Part shown: in pieces, positions 17,635 to 27,106 of the stretch
Position numbering within the stretch: position 1 is the stretch's first letter
Layout of the letters: every line of letters begins with the position of its first letter
Assembly: GCA_002483465.1 (NCBI GenBank)
Contig: DLHX01000008.1
Location: forward strand, 178,531 to 242,530
Reading direction: 5' to 3'
Length of the DNA: 64,000 nucleotides
From: Micavibrio sp. UBA7657
GTDB taxonomy: Bacteria > Pseudomonadota > Alphaproteobacteria > Micavibrionales > Micavibrionaceae
Made by a program: the position numbers and the translations under genes
Notes under the pieces: generated by a model
Told to the model about the DNA's origin: nothing
What the model saw: the letters and a program-made list of their open reading frames with translations, nothing else
The model's database searches: none

Positions 17635-18825
17635 TTACCTGTAAATCAGGCCTTCATCCAGCGGACGGATCAGGCTGAGAATAAGCGCATAGGCCTGCGT
17701 GTTTCTCGCCCAGATAAAGAAATCATCATCGCGCGACGGCGTGATCAGGCTGACGAAGTAATAGTAATCACCGGCTTCAAGGGGCACGATCCAGTATTCG
17801 TAATTCAACAAACTATTCTGGTTATCGATCGCCTTATAAACATCAACTGAACCGGCATTCAATTCATTGCTAAATTTGAAATCATCGAACGTTTCGAACT
17901 TGTCGCCGACCGCTAGGTTGATTTTGGCTAGGCCACGCTTCAGATTGTCGATTTCACCCAGCACAGAATCGGCAGCGTCATAGGCAACGATATCCACCTG
18001 GATCCGCCCATCCAGCGTCTTGTAATTTTTCCAGTCGATCTTCTGCTCTGACTGAATATTCAACAATTCGAAATTCATGCGCTCCGCGCCCTTCATCGGA
18101 GTCGCCCTGAATTCCCATGAAACGGGGTACTGGAATTCGGCAATATCAAGGAAGTGATACTTGGTCATTTCCTCGACTGACTCCGTAATCGGATAGGTCA
18201 GCTCGAACGTCTTCATGACCTGGGCCTGCATCTGCTTTTCGCCCTCCCAGCTATCGGCGGGCATGAAATACTGCGCCATGACGACACGCCTGCCGTTCAT
18301 CTGCGCAACAGCGCGAATGACATAGGTCGAGCTGTCTATGACTTTCACATAGAGAGCTTCAGCCCGTTTAAAGTTATGTTCCTTAATGCCTTGAATGGTG
18401 AAACCGTTCGACAGCAGGTATTGTAAAAGCCATTGCTGCGCCGAAAGCTGATATTCGAGGTTAATAGCCTGCAGGGTAAAATAGCTGCGCTTGTCGATAA
18501 CCGGCGGCCCGTAATAACGGACGATCTCGCCGAGGATCTTGTTGCTGATCTGGTAGCTGGTCAGCGCCGAATCCTCAGGCCGTTTCCAGTCCGCAGGCAG
18601 CCTGAATCTGTATGACAGCGCCTCGTCCCCCGCCGGGACATCTTCATAAAGCATGGTCTTGTCGTTGAATTCCTTGTCCGGCATCGGGGTAATGTCCGGA
18701 AGGGCCTGCGCATAGCTTTTAAGCAGCTGCTGCGCCGGGGCAATATTGGAGGGCAGGACAAGGCCTGCCATAACCATCCCTGCGACCAGAATTTTAAGAC
18801 TATACCGCCTGGAAAAGCGCTTCAT
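17635..18825 (-). CDS. Secreted protein of unknown function
   Basis: I do not recognise this 395-residue protein. It begins with a clear signal peptide (positively charged MKRFSRRYSLK, hydrophobic core, likely cut after NIAPA at about residue 31), so it is exported, probably to the periplasm. The rest is mixed alpha/beta, rich in Tyr and Asp, with no cysteines and no transmembrane segment. I chose the ATG at 18825 over one at 18864 because AGGGGG precedes it and the signal peptide then starts the protein. Its stop abuts the glnA stop tail to tail. Confidence 0.7.
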   Translation of the reverse strand: MKRFSRRYSLKILVAGMVMAGLVLPSNIAPAQQLLKSYAQALPDITPMPDKEFNDKTMLYEDVPAGDEALSYRFRLPADWKRPEDSALTSYQISNKILGEIVRYYGPPVIDKRSYFTLQAINLEYQLSAQQWLLQYLLSNGFTIQGIKEHNFKRAEALYVKVIDSSTYVIRAVAQMNGRRVVMAQYFMPADSWEGEKQMQAQVMKTFELTYPITESVEEMTKYHFLDIAEFQYPVSWEFRATPMKGAERMNFELLNIQSEQKIDWKNYKTLDGRIQVDIVAYDAADSVLGEIDNLKRGLAKINLAVGDKFETFDDFKFSNELNAGSVDVYKAIDNQNSLLNYEYWIVPLEAGDYYYFVSLITPSRDDDFFIWARNTQAYALILSLIRPLDEGLIYR

Positions 18826-18975
18826 CGAAACCCCTATATTATGTATTACGATGCGGGAAGACATTCCCTTCCCCTTATTGTAACGGATATTCGCCCTTGT
18901 TTGGAGTTTTTCTAAAACGGGGGCTTTTTTATGAAATTATTTGATTTCCGGGCCTGATAACGATAATTCAGGAGC

Positions 18976-20988
18976 ATGGCTGATCTGTTCAACTCATCAA
19001 AAGCTAAGAAGAAGAACTCCTACGACGCCGCCGACATCCAGGTGCTCGAAGGTCTTGAGCCCGTTCGCCACCGCCCCGGCATGTATATCGGCGGCACGGA
19101 CGAACGCGCCCTCCACCACCTCGTCGGCGAAATTCTCGACAACTCCATGGACGAGGCCGTTGCCGGCCATGCCGACTGGATCGAAATCGAGCTGAAAGAC
19201 GATTACTCGGTGACCATCAGCGATAATGGCCGCGGCATTCCTATCGACGAGCATCCTAAATATCCCGGTAAGTCGGCGCTCGAAGTCATCATGACCACGC
19301 TCCACTCCGGCGGAAAATTCAGCACCGATAATTACGAAACCTCCGGCGGTCTGCACGGCGTCGGCATTTCAGTCGTCAACGCGCTTTCGGATGCCATGAC
19401 GGTTGAAGTCGCACGCAGCGGCAAGCTCTACACCCAGACTTACTCGCGCGGCAAACCAACTTCGAAACTGAAAGAAAGCGCCGGGGCAAAAAACAAGCGC
19501 GGCACCACCGTAACCTTCCACCCTGACCCGGAAATTTTTGGTGCCAAGGCGCATTTCCGCCCAAGCTGGCTCCACCAGATGGCGCGCTCCAAGGCTTATC
19601 TGTATTCAGGTGTTGAAATCCGCTGGCGCTGTGACGAAAGCGTGATCGGTGAAGGCAAAACGCCCACCGAAGACAAATTCCATTTCCCCGGCGGCCTGAA
19701 GGATTTCCTGATCACGTCGCTGCACGACCGCAAAACGCTCACCGCCACGCATTTCACCGGCAAAGCCGATCTGCCTGACAAAGGCGGCCGCGTTGAATTC
19801 GCCGTCACATGGCCACAGGATGGCGAAGGCTTCTCGCATTCCTACTGCAACACAATCCCGACCATCCATGGCGGCACACATGAACAAGGCCTCCGCGCGG
19901 CGCTCTCTCGCGGCCTGCGCGCTTACGCCGACATGACGAACGCGAAAAAAGCGTCCGTTGTCACGGCAGACGACATCATGTCCGGCGCTGCCGTCATTCT
20001 CTCGGTCTTCATTAAAAACCCGCTCTTCCAGGGCCAGACGAAAGAAAAACTCGCGAATGCCGAAGTCACCAAATGGGTTGATACGGCGCTCAAGGATTTA
20101 TTCGATCACTGGCTCTCGAACGACCCCAACTCCAGCACGAACCTGCTGGAGACGCTGATCGAGCGCGCCGAGCTTCGCGTCCGCCAGAAAGACGAAAAAA
20201 TCATGGCGCGCAAAAGCGCCACACGCAAACTCCGCCTCCCCGGAAAACTCGCCGATTGTTCGCGTCAGGAAGCCGAAGGCACCGAACTCTTTATCGTCGA
20301 GGGCGACTCGGCGGGCGGCTCGGCCAAACAGGGCCGCAACCGTGAAACCCAGGCCATCCTTCCTTTAAAGGGCAAAATCCTGAATGTCGTCAGCGCGACC
20401 ATCGACAAGATCCGCGCCAACCAGGAAATTCAGGACCTGATCCAGGCCATGGGCGGCAATGCGGGCAAGGATTTCAAGCTTGAGAATTTGCGTTACGAGC
20501 GCATCATCATCATGACCGACGCCGACGTCGACGGTGCGCACATCGCCTCGCTTCTCATCACATTTTTCTACACGCAAATGAAACCGCTCATCGAAAAAGG
20601 CCATCTCTACCTCGCCATGCCGCCGCTCTACCGTCTCACCAGCGGCTCGACGAGCGAATACGCTCGCGACGACGCACATAAAGATGAACTCCTTAAAACA
20701 GCTTTCAAAGGCAAATCCAAAGTCGACATCAGCCGCTTCAAAGGCCTCGGCGAAATGCCCGCCGCGCAGCTCAAGGAAACGACGATGAATCCCAAATCGC
20801 GTAAGTTAATACGCGTCAGCTTGCCCGATGCTGAAAGCGCGCTCGGCATTGCTGTCGAATTGAAAGACCAAAACGGATCCCCGAGCGAAACGGACGATCT
20901 TGTCGAACGCCTGATGGGTAAAAACGCTGAACCCCGTTTTCTGTTCATCCAGGAAAATGCGCAGTTCGTCCAGGATATCGACGTTTGA
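18976..20988 (+). CDS. parE: DNA topoisomerase IV subunit B
   Basis: ParE is the ATPase subunit of topoisomerase IV, which unlinks daughter chromosomes. The 670-residue length and the absence of the GyrB insertion favour ParE over GyrB. The GHKL ATPase domain is shown by EILDNSMDEAVAG, DNGRGIP and GLHGVGISVVNALS. The TOPRIM domain has EGDSAGGSAKQGRNR and DADVDGAHI. The other subunit gene, parC, ends the window at 64000. The last bases overlap the start of the following unknown gene. Confidence 0.95.
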   Translation: MADLFNSSKAKKKNSYDAADIQVLEGLEPVRHRPGMYIGGTDERALHHLVGEILDNSMDEAVAGHADWIEIELKDDYSVTISDNGRGIPIDEHPKYPGKSALEVIMTTLHSGGKFSTDNYETSGGLHGVGISVVNALSDAMTVEVARSGKLYTQTYSRGKPTSKLKESAGAKNKRGTTVTFHPDPEIFGAKAHFRPSWLHQMARSKAYLYSGVEIRWRCDESVIGEGKTPTEDKFHFPGGLKDFLITSLHDRKTLTATHFTGKADLPDKGGRVEFAVTWPQDGEGFSHSYCNTIPTIHGGTHEQGLRAALSRGLRAYADMTNAKKASVVTADDIMSGAAVILSVFIKNPLFQGQTKEKLANAEVTKWVDTALKDLFDHWLSNDPNSSTNLLETLIERAELRVRQKDEKIMARKSATRKLRLPGKLADCSRQEAEGTELFIVEGDSAGGSAKQGRNRETQAILPLKGKILNVVSATIDKIRANQEIQDLIQAMGGNAGKDFKLENLRYERIIIMTDADVDGAHIASLLITFFYTQMKPLIEKGHLYLAMPPLYRLTSGSTSEYARDDAHKDELLKTAFKGKSKVDISRFKGLGEMPAAQLKETTMNPKSRKLIRVSLPDAESALGIAVELKDQNGSPSETDDLVERLMGKNAEPRFLFIQENAQFVQDIDV

Positions 20989-22088
20989 CTTTTCAAGGCG
21001 CAAAAAAAATATTTCTCGCCTTCATTCTCCTGATAACTCTTCTTGCCGGACTTTACTGCGGCAGTGCCGCTGTCTTTGCACCCAAAGCCGCAGAAAAAAA
21101 AGCGCGTCTCAGCCTTGAAATCCTGGGCCTTGATGCCGCATTCCTGCCTGAGCCGCAATCGAAATGGGCCCACATTGTTTATAACGACATCAAGCTCGAC
21201 AAAGACGAGATCAGCACAATTAAGGCGATCGATATTAGCTACAACCCGTTTTCAATTCTTTTTACGGGCCGCTTAAATACCTTGAAATTTACAAATCTAA
21301 ATCTGATCGGCGAATGGGACCCGCAAGCCCAAATGCCTGTAAGTTTTTCCGGCTGGGCAATTCCAAATAATTTTCAACGCATCGCCGCCATCCCAGCCCA
21401 GGACATACGCATGGAGAAATCGAAAATTTCCATCCTCACACCTGGCCTGGGCGGCCTGTCGCTCGATTTCGATTTTAACGGTGAATTGAGTGATAAAAAA
21501 CTCGAGTTCCAGTCGCACCTTAATAGCGCGCAAAAATATATAAGCTTCACAGCAGGCGCCAGCGGCATTCTCGCCCACGATTTTTCCAACATCGACGTCG
21601 AAATCGACGAAGGAAAATTCGAGATGCCCGAAGCCCATATCCGCGCCAGCCGCGGCCATGGCTGGTTCAACTACACCCGCGACAAATCCGGCTCCTCGAA
21701 AATCATGGCTGAGCTACGAGCAGGTGGCCTCACTGTGCTTGAAATGCCCTGGCAGAACGCCTCGGCAACCCTTGAAATCAAGGATGGAAGCATCAAAGCC
21801 TTCTCCGAAGCAAAATCCATTGGCGTTGAAGGAATCGAACTGGGCCTCAACTACCAAAAAGACGCAGCCGCCGCAGGAATCATCTATGGAAGCCTGCATG
21901 CCGACAACGGCACGGCCCTTTCAGATTTCCTCAGCGAACAATCTAAAATCACCCTGCCCGCCGCCGACATGACGATCATTCGTAACACGCAGGATCTCAA
22001 GGCCGACTTTGCCTATGAACCGGGAAAAATAAAATACCGCCTCAATACGATGCAAAACGCGCCGGTAAAAGAAGTTATCATTAAGTAG
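20985..22088 (+). CDS. Membrane-anchored protein of unknown function, coupled to parE
   Basis: A 367-residue protein with one hydrophobic segment at about residues 9-29 (signal anchor or signal peptide) and a large soluble part rich in short beta-strand-like stretches. The layout, with repeated phrases such as LNTLKFTNLNLIGEW, faintly resembles AsmA/YdbH-type envelope proteins, but I would not assign it. The start is an inferred TTG at 20985 whose last two bases open the parE stop TGA, so expression would depend on parE translation. It ends against the convergent gene at 22089. Confidence 0.6.
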   Translation: MTFQGAKKIFLAFILLITLLAGLYCGSAAVFAPKAAEKKARLSLEILGLDAAFLPEPQSKWAHIVYNDIKLDKDEISTIKAIDISYNPFSILFTGRLNTLKFTNLNLIGEWDPQAQMPVSFSGWAIPNNFQRIAAIPAQDIRMEKSKISILTPGLGGLSLDFDFNGELSDKKLEFQSHLNSAQKYISFTAGASGILAHDFSNIDVEIDEGKFEMPEAHIRASRGHGWFNYTRDKSGSSKIMAELRAGGLTVLEMPWQNASATLEIKDGSIKAFSEAKSIGVEGIELGLNYQKDAAAAGIIYGSLHADNGTALSDFLSEQSKITLPAADMTIIRNTQDLKADFAYEPGKIKYRLNTMQNAPVKEVIIK

Positions 22089-22814
22089 CTACGGATAATC
22101 GCAGCTGTCGAACGTCACCTTAGCGAAAGACCGCGCGCCTTCCGTCACCGTGAAACGGTATTCCTTGTCGCCGATAACTAATGACTGGTGTATGGGCATC
22201 ACACCTTTTTTACTCTCGGCCCGTCCGTCCTTCAGGACGAAATCAAGCGTCACCGCTTTGCTCGGGTCATACCAGGCCTCGGGCGCGCCCTTCGCATTGC
22301 GCGCCGAAACGCCATGCCCCTTGATCGCGATCCCGCCTTCCGCAATGCTCGCCTTGCTCTCCGGTCCTTTATAGGCAGGCGTCGAAACGACAAAGCGCTG
22401 CGTTTCCGGCTCGGTACAATTCCTCGGCGGCCTCGCTGAGCGGATCAGAAAAGCCAGCCGCTCAGGATCCATGCCGTCCGCAATCTGCCTGTGTACCAAC
22501 ATAATCAGATCCTGCACTGGCCCCACCGGCATGGTTTCTGCCATAGTTTTCTGCAGCTCTTCGTAACGCGTCGTCGCGGTCAGCGCTTCCGCTCTTAATT
22601 CCGTCAGCGTATTTTCCAGTTCCTGCTTTTCCAGCGTCAGCGCATCGACCTGCGAGCTCATCACGATTTCATCGCGGAAAACGTGCTGGCGGCCCAGGAA
22701 AAAACCCAGCGCGCCGCCTGCCACCATGCAGACCAGCACGACAGCAAACCCCGCAAAACGCTGCACGTTGCGCCTGCGATAACGGTTATACGGATCGTAC
22801 GTATAAATGCTCAT
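22089..22814 (-). CDS. Single-pass coiled-coil membrane protein coupled to lptD, unknown
   Basis: A 241-residue protein with a basic N-terminus, one transmembrane helix at about residues 21-44 and a predicted coiled coil at about 58-95. The C-terminal domain (about 125-241) has two cysteines (in RNCTEPE and DSCDYP) that could form a disulfide. This topology suggests an inner-membrane anchor with a periplasmic domain. Its ATG overlaps the lptD stop (ATGA), so it is very probably translated from the lptD message. No family is recognised. Confidence 0.65.
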   Translation of the reverse strand: MSIYTYDPYNRYRRRNVQRFAGFAVVLVCMVAGGALGFFLGRQHVFRDEIVMSSQVDALTLEKQELENTLTELRAEALTATTRYEELQKTMAETMPVGPVQDLIMLVHRQIADGMDPERLAFLIRSARPPRNCTEPETQRFVVSTPAYKGPESKASIAEGGIAIKGHGVSARNAKGAPEAWYDPSKAVTLDFVLKDGRAESKKGVMPIHQSLVIGDKEYRFTVTEGARSFAKVTFDSCDYP

Positions 22815-25219
22815 CGCCCCGTTTCCTTGCGGACAAAATCAGGGTCGCGGTATCCGGACTGGATAAATCCACCGATATTTTTAAGACCAAGCGTAAACAA
22901 TATTTCCATTTCGCTGTCGCCGCTGGAATCATCCGTGTAATTCCGCACGCCAAGCAGCGACCATGACCAGCATTGATGGAAATAATCCAGTCCGCCATAA
23001 GCCTGTCGCAGGCCCGGGTTTTCGCCAAAATCATTCGTGGCCCCGGCCCGCACCCGCCATTCAGGCGTCAGGTAATAACCGATATCGTTATGCAACTGTT
23101 CGCGGCTTTCATCGATATCGGTATCCTCAAGCGACGACGCATACAGGTAACGTGTGCTGAGCGAAAACGGCCCAAGCCACGTGCCAAAATCAACCTCGTG
23201 CCGTTCGGATGAAAGATCCTCGCTGTTAAGCTGGAACCGGTAATTCAGCGTATAGCGGTTATTGAAGGTCGACGAAATCTGGCCAACATAATCCGAATTC
23301 TGCTCATCCAGCCCCGATCCTTCAGGGAAAGGATTATCCTTCTCGCTCAGACGGTAACTCTGGCCGAGGAAAATATCGCCGTGATTGCCCTCGTAATCGT
23401 AGATGCCCGTGCGCAAGCCGTAAGTCAGGCGCGAGCGATCCTCGATCCGGTCGATCCCGGGAAAACGATTTGGCTCGAAAATGTTGCTGGCGTCGATCTG
23501 CACATCCCGGCTGTCTTCATTTGGAATTTTAGTGTTCACATCGACATTCGGTGCCATGGTCAACGCCACGATCGGCTCCAGTGTCACCTGGTAGTTCTCA
23601 TACTGACTCGCCATCGGATAGCTTGTCTGCATATGAACCTGCGGGAAAAACTGCGCCGCGAAGGAATCGCCGCTGCGGTTTGATCCCGCCACCGCAATAT
23701 CACGGTCGGTGACAGAATAGAAATCCCCGCGCAAACCCGCATCCACCGTTGTCAGGAACCCATAATCGGAAACCAGCCTCCGCTGCCAACCGCCCTCAAG
23801 ATTAAGCCGGTTCATATCCTGCCCGCTGCCGCCACGCACAAGCCCGAGGAACGACGCCCCCGCATCCCAGCGCCCGCCAATCACCGGCACACTGCCGGGC
23901 TCGCCCATAAAACTAGTAATGATCTCAGGCAGCACTTCCGGCTGCTCTTCCTGGGCGCTGCGCACACGCACGTCCTGAAACGTCAGCATCCGGCCCACGG
24001 CGTAATCGCGCCCTGAAAATCTTTCGGCGTAAATTTCATTCTCCAGCACGTCTTCATTGGTGAAATCATACTGGCGCATATACTGGTCGTCCGACGCCCA
24101 GTTCACATTGACGCCCGAGCGCCATTTGTCATTCATGTCCCAGCGCGCTTCGCCCAGCACATGCCCCCGCACCTCATCATCAAGATCGACGTCGCGGTTG
24201 CCAACTTTCTCCGTCCGGCTGGAATAGGTAATACCCCCGTTCAACTCTAGCGAAGCCGCGTCCCAGCGCTGGCGATATTGCGTCACCATCAGCGGTGCTT
24301 CCTCGGTCATCACCATCATGCCAACCGTTGCATCCTTGTCCGGCGCGATGTTCCAGTAATAATCCTCACGCACGAATGCACCTAAATTACTTTTGAACCC
24401 TGCCGTAGGCGCAAGCAAACCGCTCTTGCGCTTAATCGTGCCGTCAGGATGCGAGAAATACGGAATATACGCGATAGGAAAACCCCACGCCTCAAACCGC
24501 GCACTTTCATAACTGATCATATGCGCTTCGCTGTCATGCTCGACCTCAGACGCGCGGATCTGCCAGACCGGGGGCTTTTCCGGCTCAGCCTTACACGGTT
24601 CGCACGGCGTATAGGTCGCATCATTCATAACGGTTTTAACACCGCCCGTGCGTGTACCGTCCGCCGCCGTAAAACGCGATCCATCCGCAAGGTAAGTCTT
24701 TAGACCGCGTACGAAGCCGTCCTTGAATTCGTTATGAAGCTCGACCTCTTCGGAATAATGGATATCGCCGCTCTCCTCGTTCAGCACCACGTGCCCACTG
24801 GCGATAACGCGGTCTTCTTTCAGGTAATAAACAATCTGGTCGGCGCGGAAAATTCTTCCCGATTGCACCAGCATCACATTCCCTGACGCCGTTACTGTCT
24901 GGCTGACTTCATCATGCTCCATCGTGTCGGCCTGCAGATCGACCGGCGCATTCGAAACCGGTTTGTCCTCGATGGATTCTGCTGCTGCAGTCTCGCCCAC
25001 CGGCATCTGGGCAGGCATCTCCGACAAATCGCCTTCATAAGGCCCCTGCACATAAGGCTCCGGCCCGGTCATCAGCCGCGCCGAGTCCGCAAGTTGCACA
25101 GGTTCTTCAACGGGAGCGGATGAATCGGAAGGCGCGGTCAGCATCTGGGCCGAAGACGGAAAAACAGCCGCAAAAAACACGGCACCGGCGAGGGAGAAAA
25201 TACAGACGAAACGGCGCAT
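22811..25219 (-). CDS. lptD: LPS-assembly outer-membrane protein LptD
   Basis: LptD is the outer-membrane beta-barrel that, with LptE, inserts lipopolysaccharide into the outer leaflet. The 802-residue product has a signal peptide, a Pro/Glu-rich stretch, then the OstA/jellyroll domain (LQADTMEHDEVSQTVTASGN, about residues 94-113) and a long C-terminal barrel ending in alternating aromatic strands. Two cysteines in TPCEPCK and one in FHQCWSW could form the N- to C-terminal disulfides. Alphaproteobacterial lptD is often followed by surA; here a coiled-coil gene follows instead. Confidence 0.93.
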   Translation of the reverse strand: MRRFVCIFSLAGAVFFAAVFPSSAQMLTAPSDSSAPVEEPVQLADSARLMTGPEPYVQGPYEGDLSEMPAQMPVGETAAAESIEDKPVSNAPVDLQADTMEHDEVSQTVTASGNVMLVQSGRIFRADQIVYYLKEDRVIASGHVVLNEESGDIHYSEEVELHNEFKDGFVRGLKTYLADGSRFTAADGTRTGGVKTVMNDATYTPCEPCKAEPEKPPVWQIRASEVEHDSEAHMISYESARFEAWGFPIAYIPYFSHPDGTIKRKSGLLAPTAGFKSNLGAFVREDYYWNIAPDKDATVGMMVMTEEAPLMVTQYRQRWDAASLELNGGITYSSRTEKVGNRDVDLDDEVRGHVLGEARWDMNDKWRSGVNVNWASDDQYMRQYDFTNEDVLENEIYAERFSGRDYAVGRMLTFQDVRVRSAQEEQPEVLPEIITSFMGEPGSVPVIGGRWDAGASFLGLVRGGSGQDMNRLNLEGGWQRRLVSDYGFLTTVDAGLRGDFYSVTDRDIAVAGSNRSGDSFAAQFFPQVHMQTSYPMASQYENYQVTLEPIVALTMAPNVDVNTKIPNEDSRDVQIDASNIFEPNRFPGIDRIEDRSRLTYGLRTGIYDYEGNHGDIFLGQSYRLSEKDNPFPEGSGLDEQNSDYVGQISSTFNNRYTLNYRFQLNSEDLSSERHEVDFGTWLGPFSLSTRYLYASSLEDTDIDESREQLHNDIGYYLTPEWRVRAGATNDFGENPGLRQAYGGLDYFHQCWSWSLLGVRNYTDDSSGDSEMEILFTLGLKNIGGFIQSGYRDPDFVRKETGR

Positions 25220-25319
25220 CGGAAAACGCTTTTAAATAAGTGAAATTATTCGTGAATTTTGCCCTTGCGGGACTGGCCGGGTCAAGGGGATTTGCCCGTA
25301 TTATGGAGCTTTTTAAGAG

Positions 25320-26654
25320 CTACCTTTTGCCCTGACCGCCGAAGAAGCCGGGCATTTCGTCTCCGAATCCCTGCACGTTGCGCTCAGGCTGGTGATTCTC
25401 CCTTGGAACAGGCTTTTGCTGCTGGCGCTCAGGCTGACGCTCTTCACGTGGGGGACGCGCCTCCTGTTTAGAATCCTGCCTTTCCGAACGAGGCTTTTCC
25501 TCGCGAGGGCGCTCTTCGCGGGGCGCTCGCTCGGAACCTCTCCCGGCATTTTCAACCGTGATTTTCTGTTTTATGAGCTTTTCAATCGCATCGACATATT
25601 TCTGCTCATCTTTCGTGGCGAGCATCCACGCCCGGCCTTCTTTGCCTGCGCGGCCCGTCCGGCCAATGCGGTGAACGTAATCTTCGGCGTTGAACGGCAC
25701 GTCATAATTGAACACGTGCGAAACATCATCCACGTCCAACCCGCGCGCCGCCACGTCGCTGCACACCAGCATCGTAACTTTGCCTTCCTTGAATTCCGCC
25801 AGGGTCTTCGTCCGAGCACTCTGCTCCATATCACCGTTAATACCCTTGGCTGCATAACCTTTGCGTTGAAGATATTGTACAACGCCGCCCATATCGCGCT
25901 TGCGGTTGCAGAAAATGAACGCGTTCTTCACTTCCTCTTTTCTCATTAATTTATCAAGCGCATCCAGCTTGTCTTTCGGATGAACACTGACCAGGAACTG
26001 TGTCACCCGCTCCGATGTCGAGGATGTCGGCGCCACCGAGACTTCCTTGGGGTTGCTCAGAAATTTTTGCGTCAGTTTTTTAATCTCCGGCGGCATCGTC
26101 GCCGAGAACAAAAGCGTCTGCCGGATCGGCGAAAGACGCGAAACGATTTTCTCGATATCGGGAATGAAACCCATATCCAGCATCCGGTCGGCCTCGTCAA
26201 TCACAAGGATTTTAATATCGCTGAGCAGGATTTTTCCGCGCTCGAACAAATCCAGCAGCCTGCCCGGCGTGGCAATCAGAACATCGACCCCGCGATCGAG
26301 CTTCTTGATCTGCTCATCCATCGATGTCCCGCCGACCAACAGTGCCTTCGTCAGCTTCGCGTACTTCCCATACGTGTCGAAATTTTCGGCGATCTGCGCC
26401 GCAAGCTCGCGTGTCGGCGAAAGAATGAGCGAACGCGGCATGCGCGCTCTGGCTCGTCCGCCCTGCAGAATTTCAATCATCGGCAGCGTAAAACCGGCCG
26501 TCTTGCCCGTTCCCGTCTGCGCTAGGCCGACAATATCCCGACCCATCAGGATGATCGGAATGGCCTGCGCCTGGATGGGCGTCGGGGTGTCATAGCCGCA
26601 TTCGGCGACAGCCTTGAGGATGTTTTCGCTTAAACCGAGGTCTGTAAAATGCAT
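25320..26654 (-). CDS. DEAD-box RNA helicase, RhlE-like
   Basis: ATP-dependent RNA helicase of 444 aa. All core motifs are visible: motif I AQTGTGKTAGF, Ia PTRELAAQI, II DEADRMLD, III SATMP, and VI HRIGRTGRAGKEG. The C-terminal 90 residues are low-complexity, rich in Arg, Glu, Pro and Gln, typical of RhlE/DeaD-type tails that bind RNA. Likely roles are ribosome assembly or mRNA decay in the cold; the exact subfamily is uncertain. It stands alone, divergent from hisI. Confidence 0.92.
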   Translation of the reverse strand: MHFTDLGLSENILKAVAECGYDTPTPIQAQAIPIILMGRDIVGLAQTGTGKTAGFTLPMIEILQGGRARARMPRSLILSPTRELAAQIAENFDTYGKYAKLTKALLVGGTSMDEQIKKLDRGVDVLIATPGRLLDLFERGKILLSDIKILVIDEADRMLDMGFIPDIEKIVSRLSPIRQTLLFSATMPPEIKKLTQKFLSNPKEVSVAPTSSTSERVTQFLVSVHPKDKLDALDKLMRKEEVKNAFIFCNRKRDMGGVVQYLQRKGYAAKGINGDMEQSARTKTLAEFKEGKVTMLVCSDVAARGLDVDDVSHVFNYDVPFNAEDYVHRIGRTGRAGKEGRAWMLATKDEQKYVDAIEKLIKQKITVENAGRGSERAPREERPREEKPRSERQDSKQEARPPREERQPERQQQKPVPRENHQPERNVQGFGDEMPGFFGGQGKR

Positions 26655-26731
26655 GGATTGTTTATATCACTTTCAATAAGCTCGACTTATTATTATAAAA
26701 CCTTGGGAAAAGCAACTAAAACGCGTGATTC

Positions 26732-27106
26732 ATGGGCACCACCGGAAACAAAGAAACCGCCGATTTCACCCCCCTTTTCGATGAAAAAGGGCTAATCCCC
26801 TGCGTTGTGACCTCCATTGCAGGCGAGGTATTGATGGTCGCCTGGATGAACCGGGAGGCCCTCGATCTAACCCTTAAGACCGGCGAGGCCCATTTCTGGT
26901 CCCGCTCCCGGCAGGAACTCTGGCACAAGGGTGCCACCTCAGGCGAAACCCAGAAACTCATCGAAATGAAGGTCGATTGCGACCAGGACTGCCTGTGGAT
27001 CACCGTCGAAATGCAGGGGCAAAAGCAAGCCGCCTGCCACACGGGCCGTCGCTCATGCTTCCACCGCGTCGTCGGCAAAGACGGAAAACTCGCTTTCAAA
27101 GAGTGA
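26732..27106 (+). CDS. hisI: Phosphoribosyl-AMP cyclohydrolase
   Basis: HisI hydrolyses the adenine ring of phosphoribosyl-AMP in step three of histidine synthesis, using zinc and magnesium. At 124 aa it is the stand-alone cyclohydrolase without a HisE part. The metal-binding DCDQDC and the signature HTGRRSCFHR are present. It is not beside other his genes. Its last 54 bases overlap the end of the convergent membrane-protein gene. Confidence 0.95.
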   Translation: MGTTGNKETADFTPLFDEKGLIPCVVTSIAGEVLMVAWMNREALDLTLKTGEAHFWSRSRQELWHKGATSGETQKLIEMKVDCDQDCLWITVEMQGQKQAACHTGRRSCFHRVVGKDGKLAFKE

